A stretch of 64,000 bases of DNA from an uncultured Sphingomonadaceae bacterium (GTDB lineage: Bacteria; Pseudomonadota; Alphaproteobacteria; Sphingomonadales; Sphingomonadaceae), in contig CALKUK010000013.1 in NCBI GenBank assembly GCA_937996655.1, positions 496,001 through 560,000 of the forward strand. Direction: 5' to 3'. Position 1 is the stretch's first letter; the number at the start of each line of letters is the position of its first letter. Below the pieces are notes generated by a model. The model was not told where the DNA came from. It ran no database searches and worked only from the letters and a program-made list of their open reading frames with translations. Of this stretch, positions 26,533 to 35,533 are shown in pieces. Position numbers and translations under genes: made by a program.

Positions 26533-29238
26533 TCAGTACTTGGTGCTGATCTTGATACCATAGGTCATCGGACGCACGATCGTGGACGTCTTGATGTACT
26601 GCGACGAGTTGGTGAACGTCGAAGCGTGGCTGTTGAACAGGTTGTCCCCGAACAGAGTCACGGTCCAGTCTTCACGCGTGAAGCCGATCTGCGCGTCGGT
26701 GAGGGCATAGCCCGGCATCTTGTAGCGCAACACGGTGGTTGCGGGAACGATGATGCCGTTCGGGCCGACAACGCTGCCGTTACCGGCAACATCACCCGAC
26801 GGATAGGTCGCAGGCTCGTTATACATCGTGCTCGTGTAGTTCACGCCACCGGCGACAAACCACTTCGCGTCTGCGGGGCCGTCAAATTCATAACGGACGC
26901 GGACGTTGCCCTGGAAGTGCGGGCTGAACGGCGTGATGCCGCCAACGTTACCAAACGGGCTCTGCACAGGAAGCACACTGCTACCCACGCGGACCTGCGT
27001 GATGCAGCGACCAAAGGACGATGCTGCCGGGTTGTTGGCGATGAAGCAAGGGGCGTTGGCCTGCTTGCTGTCATTGTAGGTTGCCGAACCCTGCAACGTC
27101 AGACCGCTGGTCGGACGTGCCACGATCTGCGCTTCGATGCCCTTGATGTGGTAGGTTGGGCCATTGGTCCCGAACGCCGTGTTGCCGAAGCCGGCAGCCG
27201 GGTTGAAGAAGCCAATCTGCGTATTTTCCCAGATCATGTAATAGGCAGACGCGTTAAACGTGACCTTCCGGTCCAGCAAATCGGTCTTTACGCCCATTTC
27301 CCAGTTGGTCAGATTGTCCGGAGCATATGCCGCCGGAACGAGCAACTGCTTAACGCCCGGACGGATCGGATCGTTAACACGCGCTGATGCACCACGGTTA
27401 AACGCACCCGGACGGAAGCCCTGGCTGAACGTTGCATAGACCATTGTGCCGTCATGCGGCTTCCAGGTGATCGTGCCCTTGCTCTTGAAGCCGTGATAGG
27501 TCGACTCAAGGTTCTGAGCATCAAGGTTCGAACCCGTTACGCACACCGGCGTCTGATAGCAGCTGGCGCTGAACGAGGAGTAGACCGAACCCTTTTCATA
27601 GTTCTTGTAGTTGTAATAACGCGTGCCGGCCGTGATTGTCAGGTTCGACAGAAGGTCAAAATCGACCGAGCCGAATGCTGCATACTGACGGTAACCGCGC
27701 TGAATGTCTTCACCGAAGGCCACTGCCGGACCGCGGGGACCAGCAATGTTCAGCGAAGCTGCGGGGTTAGGCGCAACAAGGCCAAGGCAAACCGAACCGG
27801 CTGCGCGGATCTGAGCTGCAGTCAGCGAAGGATTGCATGACGGAATGGTCTTATAGTCCCAATCCATCGTGTCTTCGATCGCGAACTTTTCATAATAGGC
27901 ACCAGCGATGAAACGCAAACGCTTATCATCCGGGGAGCTGATGCGGAATTCTTGGCTCAGGTGCGTGTTGCGAACCTTGTCGTTCCAGTAGCTGTTCGGC
28001 TCATGGCAGAACGGCGCCTGGCCAGCACCGAAGTAATAGTTGGCACCGCCGGTGCACTGATAGAAAATGCCGTACGTCGCGCGCGCATAGTTGGTGTAGT
28101 CACCCTGCTGCGAGATGTGGCGGGTCAGATAAGCACCGGTGTAGATCAGCTTGAAATCGCCAACCTTACCATTCACCGTCCAAGCCGTGTTCGAGTACTT
28201 GTCGTTGTTGTACTGCGGCGAGAACAGCGTGGAGGACATGCCCGTCAGCGGCGCATAGTCATAGGTATAAGTCTGGGTTGCGAAGGTGCCCTTCGACTTC
28301 AGGCTCTGATACGACTGCGAAACCAGCAGGTCCCAATCCGGAGCGATCTTCCAGTCAGCTGAGATGCGGCCACCGGTGTAGTCGACCGGGTTGAAGTTAT
28401 CTTCAACCAGCGAGTTGTTGTTGTACTTGCCATCATTGGTCTGCTGGCCCGGCGTCAAACGGTTGCCGTTGTTAATGCCGGTCACCGGATCCGTGTAGTT
28501 CAGATAATAGGCGCCAAGGTCGGTCGGCTGACGCGTGAAGGTCGAGAACTTGTTGTCGATGTAGCCGCCATGGTGATCGGTGTAGATCACTGCGCGAACC
28601 GCAAGCGTGTCCTGGATAACAGGCACGTTGATCATCGCATTGAACGAAGCATTCGACGAACCACCGCGCGTGCCGCCAAAGGCACCCTCAATACGGCCTT
28701 CAAACTTGTCGAGCTTGGGCTTGTTGGTGATGTAGCGAACCACACCAGCCTGTGCACCGCCGCCGAAGAGCGTACCCTGCGGACCTTCGAGCACTTCGAC
28801 GCGCTCAATGTCAGCGACATAGACGTCGGCGTTACGCGCCGGGAACTGCATCGACTGGTCATCGAGGTAAAGTGCGACGTTCGGGAAGCCACCGATCGTT
28901 GCCGAGGACTGCTGACCGGCAAAGCCTGCCGACAGACCGCGCATGAAGATTGCGCCGCCGCCCGGGCCGTTGCTGCCGAACGTCACGTTCGGCGTATACT
29001 TCAGAAGGTCATTCAGCGTGGTCACGTTAAGCTTGGCCAGCGTATCGGTGCTGAACGCCTGCAGCGTCATCGGCACGTCCTGGATCGACTGGTCACGGCG
29101 CGTTGCCGTCACGACGATGTCAGCAACGCCGCCATCATCGTTCGAAGCACCGGCGTCCTGCGCGAATGCAGGCCCGCTACCGGCGCCGAGAGCTGCGATA
29201 ACAAGCGCAGCACTCGTGAATTTTAGAGATGTTTTCAA
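26533..29238 (-). CDS. TonB-dependent outer-membrane receptor
   Basis: The 901-residue precursor has a signal peptide (residues 1-26, cut after GPAFA). It has a TonB-box-like DIVVTATRRDQSIQDVPM segment at 40-57, a plug domain with LLKYTPNV and RGLSAGFAG, GPQGTLFGGGAQAGVVRYIT, and a 22-strand-type barrel ending in the aromatic terminus (MTYGIKISTKY). It starts with TTG 29238, supported by GGGGAG eight bases upstream. The plug type is that of the large sphingomonad 'IroN/CirA-like' receptors used for organic substrates as well as siderophores. Next to an oxidation operon with an inner-membrane carrier, import of an organic compound is more likely than iron uptake. Confidence 0.9.
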   Translation of the reverse strand: MKTSLKFTSAALVIAALGAGSGPAFAQDAGASNDDGGVADIVVTATRRDQSIQDVPMTLQAFSTDTLAKLNVTTLNDLLKYTPNVTFGSNGPGGGAIFMRGLSAGFAGQQSSATIGGFPNVALYLDDQSMQFPARNADVYVADIERVEVLEGPQGTLFGGGAQAGVVRYITNKPKLDKFEGRIEGAFGGTRGGSSNASFNAMINVPVIQDTLAVRAVIYTDHHGGYIDNKFSTFTRQPTDLGAYYLNYTDPVTGINNGNRLTPGQQTNDGKYNNNSLVEDNFNPVDYTGGRISADWKIAPDWDLLVSQSYQSLKSKGTFATQTYTYDYAPLTGMSSTLFSPQYNNDKYSNTAWTVNGKVGDFKLIYTGAYLTRHISQQGDYTNYARATYGIFYQCTGGANYYFGAGQAPFCHEPNSYWNDKVRNTHLSQEFRISSPDDKRLRFIAGAYYEKFAIEDTMDWDYKTIPSCNPSLTAAQIRAAGSVCLGLVAPNPAASLNIAGPRGPAVAFGEDIQRGYRQYAAFGSVDFDLLSNLTITAGTRYYNYKNYEKGSVYSSFSASCYQTPVCVTGSNLDAQNLESTYHGFKSKGTITWKPHDGTMVYATFSQGFRPGAFNRGASARVNDPIRPGVKQLLVPAAYAPDNLTNWEMGVKTDLLDRKVTFNASAYYMIWENTQIGFFNPAAGFGNTAFGTNGPTYHIKGIEAQIVARPTSGLTLQGSATYNDSKQANAPCFIANNPAASSFGRCITQVRVGSSVLPVQSPFGNVGGITPFSPHFQGNVRVRYEFDGPADAKWFVAGGVNYTSTMYNEPATYPSGDVAGNGSVVGPNGIIVPATTVLRYKMPGYALTDAQIGFTREDWTVTLFGDNLFNSHASTFTNSSQYIKTSTIVRPMTYGIKISTKY

Positions 29239-29494
29239 CGATATTCTCCCCGATTTTGGTTCGACAGCACGCGGCCTTGAACCGGATTTTTTATAAAATT
29301 CTGAGCCACGATGGATTCCGGCCCCTTATGTCACAAATGAGCAAATTTTCGGCAACGGTAAAATAAATTAAACGCCCAATCACAACATCTACATCGCCGA
29401 ATTAGAACGCCTAATGCAAGCCTCGCCCGGTTGGAAAGTGCGCCATGCCAACGCTAGGCGCAACTAAATTCAATACATTACAGGGTGGAATGTT

Positions 29495-30352
29495 ATGAAA
29501 TCGGGTGCCGACTACGCGCTTCTGATCTCCAGCGAAGACCGCAAAGGCATTGTGGCGGCGGTCGCCAATTCGATCGTCAGCCAGGACTGCAACATCGTGG
29601 AAAGCGCGCAATTTCAGGATTGCGACAATGGCCGGTTCTTCATGCGGGTCGCCATCACCTGCCCGGAAAGCATGACTGTTGAGCGCTTTACCGAAGCCTT
29701 CGCCCCTGTTGCGAAAACATTTGAGCTCGACTGGAGCATCCAAAATCTGAAGCGGAAGCTCCGCGCCATGATCATGATGAGCCAGGGCGGCCATTGCCTG
29801 AATGACCTCCTCTACCGGACGTCAACGCATCGCCTGCCGATTGAGGTGACCAGCGTCGTTTCCAACCACACCACTTGGCAGCGCCGTGTTGAGCATGAAG
29901 GCCTGCCCTATCACCACCTTCCCATAACGCCCGAAAACAAGGCGGAACAGGAAGCCAAGCTATTGCAGATGGTGGATGACCAGCAGGTCGATCTCATCAT
30001 TCTCGCACGGTATATGCAGGTTCTGTCGGACAAGCTTTGCCAAAAGCTGGACGGCCGTGTGATCAACATTCACCACAGCTTCCTGCCGGGATTCAAAGGC
30101 GCCAAGCCCTACCACCGCGCCCATGAGCGGGGCGTCAAAATGGTCGGTGCGACGGCCCATTATGTGACGGCAGACCTCGACGAAGGGCCCATCATTACGC
30201 AGGATGTGTCCATCGTCGACCATGCGGACACAGTTGAAGATCTGATCGCGCAGGGGCAGGACACGGAAAGCCGCGTCTTGGCGCGCGCCGTAAAGCTGCA
30301 CAGCGAACACAGGGTGATGCTCAACGGCAACCGCACTGTTGTTTTCAAATAG
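29495..30352 (+). CDS. purU: Formyltetrahydrofolate deformylase
   Basis: The 285-residue protein has an ACT domain at residues about 8-85 (LLISSEDRKGIVAAVANSIV) and a formyl-transferase hydrolase domain. The active-site motif is INIHHSFLPGFKGAKPYH (Asn, His of the NxH pair), followed by ATAHYVTADLDEGPII with the catalytic Asp. It splits 10-formyl-tetrahydrofolate to formate and tetrahydrofolate, balancing one-carbon pools. GGTGGA precedes ATG 29495. In sphingomonads and rhizobia purU often accompanies sarcosine/dimethylglycine oxidation genes, and a demethylation operon lies 16 kb away, so a link through tetrahydrofolate recycling is plausible. It is divergent from the TonB receptor. Confidence 0.92.
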   Translation: MKSGADYALLISSEDRKGIVAAVANSIVSQDCNIVESAQFQDCDNGRFFMRVAITCPESMTVERFTEAFAPVAKTFELDWSIQNLKRKLRAMIMMSQGGHCLNDLLYRTSTHRLPIEVTSVVSNHTTWQRRVEHEGLPYHHLPITPENKAEQEAKLLQMVDDQQVDLIILARYMQVLSDKLCQKLDGRVINIHHSFLPGFKGAKPYHRAHERGVKMVGATAHYVTADLDEGPIITQDVSIVDHADTVEDLIAQGQDTESRVLARAVKLHSEHRVMLNGNRTVVFK

Positions 30353-30504
30353 ATCAAAAAGCGGGAGCGCGCAGAGACCATGAGACCCGATATGCCCGCC
30401 TTGGGTGAAATCCTTTTGGGCCTTTTCCGTGCGCCCGCCGCAAGCATAAGGCATCGTAGCGCTGGACTTTCCTCGGCATCGACGCCATCCATCTGCCCCC
30501 AATC

Positions 30505-32031
30505 ATGAGCGATACTGACATCACATATGATATTGCCGTTATCGGCGGCGGAGTGAATGGCTGCGGCATTGCCCGCGATGCCGTGGGGCGCGGCGCGCGC
30601 GTTTTGCTCCTTGAAGCGGCGGATCTGGCCAGTGGCACCTCCTCCGCCTCGACAAAGCTGATCCATGGCGGCTTGCGCTATCTGGAACATTATGAATTTG
30701 CGCTTGTCCGCGAGGCGTTGAGCGAAAGAGAACGCCTCTGGTCCATCGCCCCGCATATCATCTGGCCGATGCGCTTCGTCCTGCCGCATGTCGCAGGCCT
30801 GCGCCCGCGCTGGCTCTTGCGCGCCGGGCTTTTCCTCTATGATCATATCGGCGGCCGCAAGAAACTGGCGCCGACAAAGAGCATTGATCTGCGCCACCAT
30901 GCCGCCGGCAAGGCGCTGAAACCCCAGTTCAAAGATGCCTTTGCCTATTCCGACTGCTGGGTCGACGATGCTCGACTTGTCGTGTTGAATGCGCGCGACG
31001 CGGCAGACCGAGGCGCCGAGGTCCGCACCCGCTGCAAAGTTGAGCGGCTGGTGCGCAAAGACGATGCGTGGGAGATCACAACCACCTCCGGCACCTTCAG
31101 CGCCCGCGCGGTCGTCAACGCCGCAGGCCCTTCTGTCATGAACCTGCTAGATCGTTCGGAAGCCCACAGCGCGGGCCGCATCCGCCTTGTGCGCGGGTCA
31201 CACATCGTGTTGCCCCGCCTGTTCGATCATGAATTCTCTTACTTCTTCCAGCTTCCGGACGGGCGCATCTTCTTCGCCATTCCCTATGAGCAGGATTTCA
31301 CGCTGGTTGGCACAACGGACCGCGATCATGACGCCGGCCCGGACCATGTGACGGCCAGTGAAGAGGAAATCGCCTATCTGTGTGACGGCGTGAACTTCTA
31401 TTTCCGCAAAGCCATATCGCCCAACGACGTCATCTGGACGTTCTCCGGCGTGCGCCCCCTGTTCGACGACGGGTCGGAAAAACCCGAAGCCGCGACGCGC
31501 GGCTATCGGCTTGAACTCACCCCCGCTGCAGAGGGCGCGCCGATGCTGTCCATCTTCGGTGGGAAGATCACCACGTACCGCCATCTCGCACAGGAAGCTG
31601 TGGACCTGATGACGTCGCGCGTGCCGCAATTGTCGTCCGATCACTGGACCGACAAAGCCGCCCTGCCCGGTGGGGACTTCCCCATCGACGGCGCCCCCAA
31701 GCTCGTGGAAGATGTCGCCAAGCTCTATCCGTTTATGGACCGGAGTTGGGCGGCCCGACTGGTCCGCTCATACGGCACCCTCACCATGCAGATTTTCGGC
31801 GACGCAAAGTCAATGTCGGATTGCGGACAGCATTTTGGCCACGGCTTGACGGAACGGGAAGTCTGCTATCTCATCGAGCGGGAATGGGGCCAGACAGCGG
31901 ACGACATTTTATGGCGCCGCAGTAAGCTTGGCCTACACTTCAAAGCGGATCAGGTCACTGCTTTGGACGCCTACCTGAAACAGGCACATGTTGCCGCTTC
32001 CGCGCAGCAGGTGGACGCCGTCCAAGCCTAA
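30505..32031 (+). CDS. glpD: Aerobic glycerol-3-phosphate dehydrogenase
   Basis: This is a 508-residue membrane-associated flavoprotein. It has the FAD motif IAVIGGGVNGCGIARDA at residues 10-26, SSASTKLIHGGLRYLEHYEF (substrate/flavin region), FFAIPYEQDFTLVGTTD and FGGKITTYRHLA near residue 350. The C-terminal helical domain is present, so length is complete. It oxidises glycerol-3-phosphate to dihydroxyacetone phosphate and reduces ubiquinone. No glpK, glpF or glpR is near, so it is a stand-alone gene; the 152-bp stretch upstream shows nothing else recognisable. Confidence 0.93.
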   Translation: MSDTDITYDIAVIGGGVNGCGIARDAVGRGARVLLLEAADLASGTSSASTKLIHGGLRYLEHYEFALVREALSERERLWSIAPHIIWPMRFVLPHVAGLRPRWLLRAGLFLYDHIGGRKKLAPTKSIDLRHHAAGKALKPQFKDAFAYSDCWVDDARLVVLNARDAADRGAEVRTRCKVERLVRKDDAWEITTTSGTFSARAVVNAAGPSVMNLLDRSEAHSAGRIRLVRGSHIVLPRLFDHEFSYFFQLPDGRIFFAIPYEQDFTLVGTTDRDHDAGPDHVTASEEEIAYLCDGVNFYFRKAISPNDVIWTFSGVRPLFDDGSEKPEAATRGYRLELTPAAEGAPMLSIFGGKITTYRHLAQEAVDLMTSRVPQLSSDHWTDKAALPGGDFPIDGAPKLVEDVAKLYPFMDRSWAARLVRSYGTLTMQIFGDAKSMSDCGQHFGHGLTEREVCYLIEREWGQTADDILWRRSKLGLHFKADQVTALDAYLKQAHVAASAQQVDAVQA

Positions 32032-32100
32032 TCAGAGCGCCGCAAGGGGTGCGGGCCGTGGGTCAATAATCGACCGGATATCAGCGATTGCATGGATTTT

Positions 32101-32185
32101 TGGTGCCCCTGGCCGGACTCGAACCAGCACTCCTTACGGAACTCGATTTTGAGTCGAGCGCGTCTACCAATTTCACCACAGGGGC
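32101..32185 (-). tRNA. tRNA-Leu (anticodon CAA)
   Basis: Read on the minus strand, positions 32185-32101 form an 85-nt class II tRNA with encoded CCA. It has a GCCCCTG/CAGGGGC acceptor stem, D-loop TTGGTAGAC, anticodon stem CTCGA/TCGAG with loop CTCAAAA (anticodon CAA), a long variable arm, and T-loop GTTCGAGTC. All stems pair. Confidence 0.96.
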
Positions 32186-32227
32186 CTATGGCGGTGCGCC
32201 TAGCGCAGCCTGTCGTCGGGTGCAAGC

Positions 32228-32674
32228 TTAGCGCGACATTCCGCTGACACCGCGCGGATTTGGCCCGAAACGGTTCTCCATCGGCGTTCCCGGCAGCAGG
32301 AAAAGAACAAACAGGGCAACGAAGCCGACAAGTATCGCGCCAGACACCACAAGCTCGGCATCTGGTCGGTTCTGTGCGGCCACCCAGCAGACATAAGGCA
32401 GATAGAGCAACAGCATCCACCATCCGGACCGGTCACTGTCATGCAGGCGCCGTGCGCTCGTCGACAGAAGCGGGAGAAGCGACAAAATTGATATTGTCAG
32501 TTCCGCCGCCCCCATCCGGGCCGCGACGATGGTTCGCGTGCCATCCAGCGCATCGAAGAAATTGGCGGCGAGCACAGCGACCGAATACAGCAGGAAAAAG
32601 AACCAAAATTCCCGACGGGTCGCGCGTCCCGTGAAAACGGCATAGTTACGAAACGGCGAGGTCATCCAGTCCAT
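32228..32674 (-). CDS. DUF805 family membrane protein
   Basis: This 148-residue inner-membrane protein begins with the family hallmark FTGRATRREFWFFFLL (residues about 14-29). It then has three hydrophobic spans and the second hallmark SARRLHDSDRSGWW at about residues 72-85. Both motifs define DUF805 (YhaH/YhaI-like), whose function is unknown. It lies between tRNA-Leu and the comM-like gene, all on the minus strand, with gaps of 42 and 72 bp. Confidence 0.88.
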   Translation of the reverse strand: MDWMTSPFRNYAVFTGRATRREFWFFFLLYSVAVLAANFFDALDGTRTIVAARMGAAELTISILSLLPLLSTSARRLHDSDRSGWWMLLLYLPYVCWVAAQNRPDAELVVSGAILVGFVALFVLFLLPGTPMENRFGPNPRGVSGMSR

Positions 32675-32746
32675 AATCGTGCACCATCCCCAACAGGTCT
32701 GACATGGTGCTACCCGTGAAAGAGGCGCGATTGCAAGCCATTGGCG

Positions 32747-34255
32747 TTAATTCCTCGGCGCCTGACGGCGGTAGGAGAGCGCTTCGGCGATATGGATACG
32801 TCCAACATGGTCATTGCCTGCCAGATCCGCAATCGTCCGCGCGACACGCAGAATGCGGGTATATCCCCGTGCCGATAGTCGCATGGCCTCGGCCGCCTGC
32901 GCCAGAAGCTTTTGGCCAGCCTCATCGGGGCGGCAGACCTCCGCCAGCAGTTCACCATCCACTTCGGCATTGGTCCGGAACCCGGTCGCTTCATAGCGGA
33001 CGGTCTGCCGGTCTCGTGCCACACAGACCCGCACCCGGACCTCTGCCGATCCTTCTCCCGGCGGCGGCAGGATGAGATCGGCTGCACTCACGGCCGGAAC
33101 GTCAACATGCAGGTCAATACGATCAAGCATCGGGCCAGATACCTTTGCCTGATAGTCCGCCGCACAGCGCGGCGCGCGGGCACAGGCAAGCGATGCATCA
33201 CCCAGATGGCCGCAGCGACACGGGTTCATGGCAGCAACCAGCTGAACCCGCGCGGGAAAGGTGACATGGGCATTCGCGCGCGCCACGCTGACGGTGCCTG
33301 TTTCCAAAGGCTGCCGTAGCGAATCGAGCACAACCCGCTGAAATTCCGGCAGTTCATCGAGAAACAGCACGCCGAGATGGGCCAGGCTGACCTCTCCGGG
33401 CCGGACACGCAGCCCGCCGCCCACAAGGGCTGCCATCGACGCGGAATGGTGCGGGGATCGAAAGGGGCGCTGGCGAACGAGGCGCCCGCCCTGCAACTCA
33501 CCTGCGACAGAGGCCACCATCGACACCTCAAGCGCTTCGGCTGCCGTCAACTCCGGCAGGATGCCCGGCAGGCACGCCGCCATCAGGGACTTGCCCGCCC
33601 CAGGTGGACCGCAAAAGAGGAGGTTATGGCCACCGGCCGCCGCAATCTCCAAGGCCCGCTTTGCCGTCTCCTGCCCTTTGACCTGCGCCAGATCCGGGCC
33701 TGATGCTTTGGCGTCAACCTGACCGGGGGCGGGCGGCGTGATGATCGCGGCGCCTTTGAAATGATTGAGCAGGGTGAGAAGATCTGGCGCGGCGATTACC
33801 TCGACAGTGCCCGCCCATGCGGCTTCGGGCCCCTGTTCCGCCGGGCAGACCAGACCAAGTTCAGATTGCGACGCGTGCAGCGCAGCCAGCAGCACGCCGG
33901 GCGAGGCCGTAACCCTGCCATCGAGCCCCAATTCACCGACGAACAGGTAAGAGGCGATGGTTTCCGCATCGATGATTCCCATGGCCCCAAGCAGTGCGAC
34001 CGCGATGGGCAGATCATAATGTGACCCTTCCTTCGGCAAATCGGCCGGTGAAAGGTTCACAGTGATACGCTTCGGGGGAAGCGACAGGCCGATCGCCGCG
34101 ATGGCCGCGCGCACTCGTTCCCGGCTTTCGGCAACGGCCTTATCCGGCAGGCCGACCACAATAAACGCCGGAACTCCTGCAGAAACCTGACACTGAACCT
34201 CTACGCTACGCGCTTCCAAACCGAGATATGCGACCGTGCGGGCTAGAGCGACCAT
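32747..34255 (-). CDS. comM: YifB/ComM family Mg-chelatase-like AAA+ ATPase
   Basis: The 502-residue protein has an N-terminal Lon-protease-like domain (residues about 20-165; VVGLPDKAVAESRERVRAA). It then has the AAA+ chelatase domain with Walker A GPPGAGKSLMA near residue 217 and the Walker B/sensor region VLFLDELPEF, and a C-terminal helical domain with the zinc-knuckle-like CRCGHLGD segment. ComM is a hexameric helicase that aids branch migration in natural transformation. No other competence genes are nearby. Family assignment is firm; the competence role here is assumed from orthologues. Confidence 0.91.
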   Translation of the reverse strand: MVALARTVAYLGLEARSVEVQCQVSAGVPAFIVVGLPDKAVAESRERVRAAIAAIGLSLPPKRITVNLSPADLPKEGSHYDLPIAVALLGAMGIIDAETIASYLFVGELGLDGRVTASPGVLLAALHASQSELGLVCPAEQGPEAAWAGTVEVIAAPDLLTLLNHFKGAAIITPPAPGQVDAKASGPDLAQVKGQETAKRALEIAAAGGHNLLFCGPPGAGKSLMAACLPGILPELTAAEALEVSMVASVAGELQGGRLVRQRPFRSPHHSASMAALVGGGLRVRPGEVSLAHLGVLFLDELPEFQRVVLDSLRQPLETGTVSVARANAHVTFPARVQLVAAMNPCRCGHLGDASLACARAPRCAADYQAKVSGPMLDRIDLHVDVPAVSAADLILPPPGEGSAEVRVRVCVARDRQTVRYEATGFRTNAEVDGELLAEVCRPDEAGQKLLAQAAEAMRLSARGYTRILRVARTIADLAGNDHVGRIHIAEALSYRRQAPRN

Positions 34256-34342
34256 CCGTGATTCCTGATCCTAAAACATCCGTTAACCAGTCGCCCGAAA
34301 GTGTTGGAAAGCATCGGCAGTGCATCTCCGGTTTCGGAGTAA

Positions 34343-35071
34343 ATGACCATGCTGAACAAATCTTCGACCCACGCTTTTCGCACTATAACTGCACTCATCG
34401 GCTTGTCGATACTTGCCGTTTCAGGACCAGCGCAAGCAGATGATGGTCATGACCAAAGGTACACGACAATAGATTACGCGAATGTCATTGATTCTCGGTC
34501 AAATAATGTTGGGTCGGGCATCCCTGTGGAGCATCGTACGACGCAGGCGCGCCGCGCGCATCGTTATGGCCCGTTCTACATCATTGATGACACGACGGTG
34601 GGGCTGGACAATGTGATCGACAGCATGTCGCCAAACCGTTTCCGCGCCCTCATGGCCGCGTGGCCCAATATCGACACGATCAAGATCATCGAATGCCCCG
34701 GCACGGTTGATGATGAAGCCAACCTCGTTCTTGCCCGCATGATCCGCACCGCAGGCATCCGCACGGTCGTGCCGAGCAACGGATCGGCCCGGTCCGGCGG
34801 CGTGGAGCTGTTTCTGGCAGGGGCAGAACACCATGCGGAACCTGGCGCCGAACTCGGCGTGCACAGCTGGGTTGATGAAAACGGCCTTGAAGCCAAGGAC
34901 TATCCCCGCAACGACCCAGTCCATCAGGAGTATATCCGTTATTACATCGACATGGGCTTCACCCCCGACAAAGCGCGGGAGTTTTATGCCTTCACCAACG
35001 CGGTCGCCCCGCATGATGGCATTCACTATATGACCCGCCGGGAAATGGCCCACTTCAACATCGCTTATTAA
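34343..35071 (+). CDS. Secreted ClpP-fold (serine protease-like) protein, COG3904 type
   Basis: The protein has 242 residues from ATG 34343, or 240 from ATG 34349, which is better spaced from GGAG. A signal peptide covers residues 1-32 (cut near AQA-DD), predicting a periplasmic location. Residues 115-178 match the ClpP/crotonase fold: a strand (IKIIECPG), a helix, the nucleophile elbow GSARSGG with Ser151, and LGVHSW with His174, in register with the ClpP Ser-Met-Gly and Met-Ile-His motifs. A catalytic Asp is not assigned. It is monocistronic and divergent from comM. The substrate is unknown; the peptidase-like activity is inferred from the fold. Confidence 0.72.
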   Translation: MTMLNKSSTHAFRTITALIGLSILAVSGPAQADDGHDQRYTTIDYANVIDSRSNNVGSGIPVEHRTTQARRAHRYGPFYIIDDTTVGLDNVIDSMSPNRFRALMAAWPNIDTIKIIECPGTVDDEANLVLARMIRTAGIRTVVPSNGSARSGGVELFLAGAEHHAEPGAELGVHSWVDENGLEAKDYPRNDPVHQEYIRYYIDMGFTPDKAREFYAFTNAVAPHDGIHYMTRREMAHFNIAY

Positions 35072-35135
35072 GCCGGACAGAATTCACAACACCCTCACTG
35101 CACCGGCTATTGCCGCGGCAGGTGAAACACACCAC

Positions 35136-35447
35136 ATGGCAGGCATGTCCATGCGCAGCCGATGGAAGTCTTTGTCTCAGATCCCCGCCGTCCGGCTGGT
35201 GATCCTGATTTTTGGCGTCCTATGCATGATCCTGGCGCCGCTCGCCTCCCCCCTTCCCGGCCCCGGCGGCACAGTTTTGTTTGCAATTGGGCTCGGCTTG
35301 GTACTCCAGACCTCTGCCTGGGCGCGGCGACGCTATGTGAAGTTCAAACGCCGCTACCCGAGGCAAGGTAGTTGGATTGATTGGGGGATGCGGCGTAAGA
35401 GCCATAAAAGGCGCGAACAGGTGAAGAAACAGGCATCTGGTGATTGA
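35136..35447 (+). CDS. Small PGPGW-type transmembrane protein
   Basis: The protein has up to 103 residues; starts at residues 1, 4 and 6 are all possible. A hydrophobic span (VRLVILIFGVLCMILAPLAS), a PLPGPGG turn and a second span (TVLFAIGLGLVL) make a hairpin in the inner membrane. A very basic cytoplasmic tail follows (RRRYVKFKRRYP...RRKSHKRREQ). The PGPG turn matches the small PGPGW transmembrane family, of unknown function. Its stop overlaps a candidate promoter of the rpmH operon. Confidence 0.72.
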   Translation: MAGMSMRSRWKSLSQIPAVRLVILIFGVLCMILAPLASPLPGPGGTVLFAIGLGLVLQTSAWARRRYVKFKRRYPRQGSWIDWGMRRKSHKRREQVKKQASGD

Positions 35448-35471
35448 CTCTTTCCCACGACCCGCATAACG
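35444..35471 (+). promoter_or_regulatory. Candidate promoter of the rpmH-rnpA operon
   Basis: TTGACT (35444-35449) is followed 15-16 bp later by CATAAC/ATAACG (35465-35471). It is the only -35-like element before rpmH and lies upstream of the terminator hairpin at 35485, so that hairpin would be in the rpmH leader. Confidence 0.35.
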
Positions 35472-35484
35472 GACGCTCCATCAA

Positions 35485-35517
35485 GGCCGCCGCTTTCGGG
35501 GCGGCTTTTTCTTTTTG
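35485..35517 (+). terminator. Intrinsic terminator between the PGPGW gene and rpmH (possible attenuator)
   Basis: A GCCGCC/GGCGGC stem (35486-35505) is followed by TTTTTCTTTTT. Only about 23 bp separate it from the rpmH start codon, leaving no room for a normal promoter in between. Confidence 0.8.
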
Positions 35518-35533
35518 ATTTGTTTTTGAGGGC

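Noticed and set aside
32028..32442. Open frames across tRNA-Leu and the DUF805 gene
   Set aside because: They run through a tRNA and have no family match.
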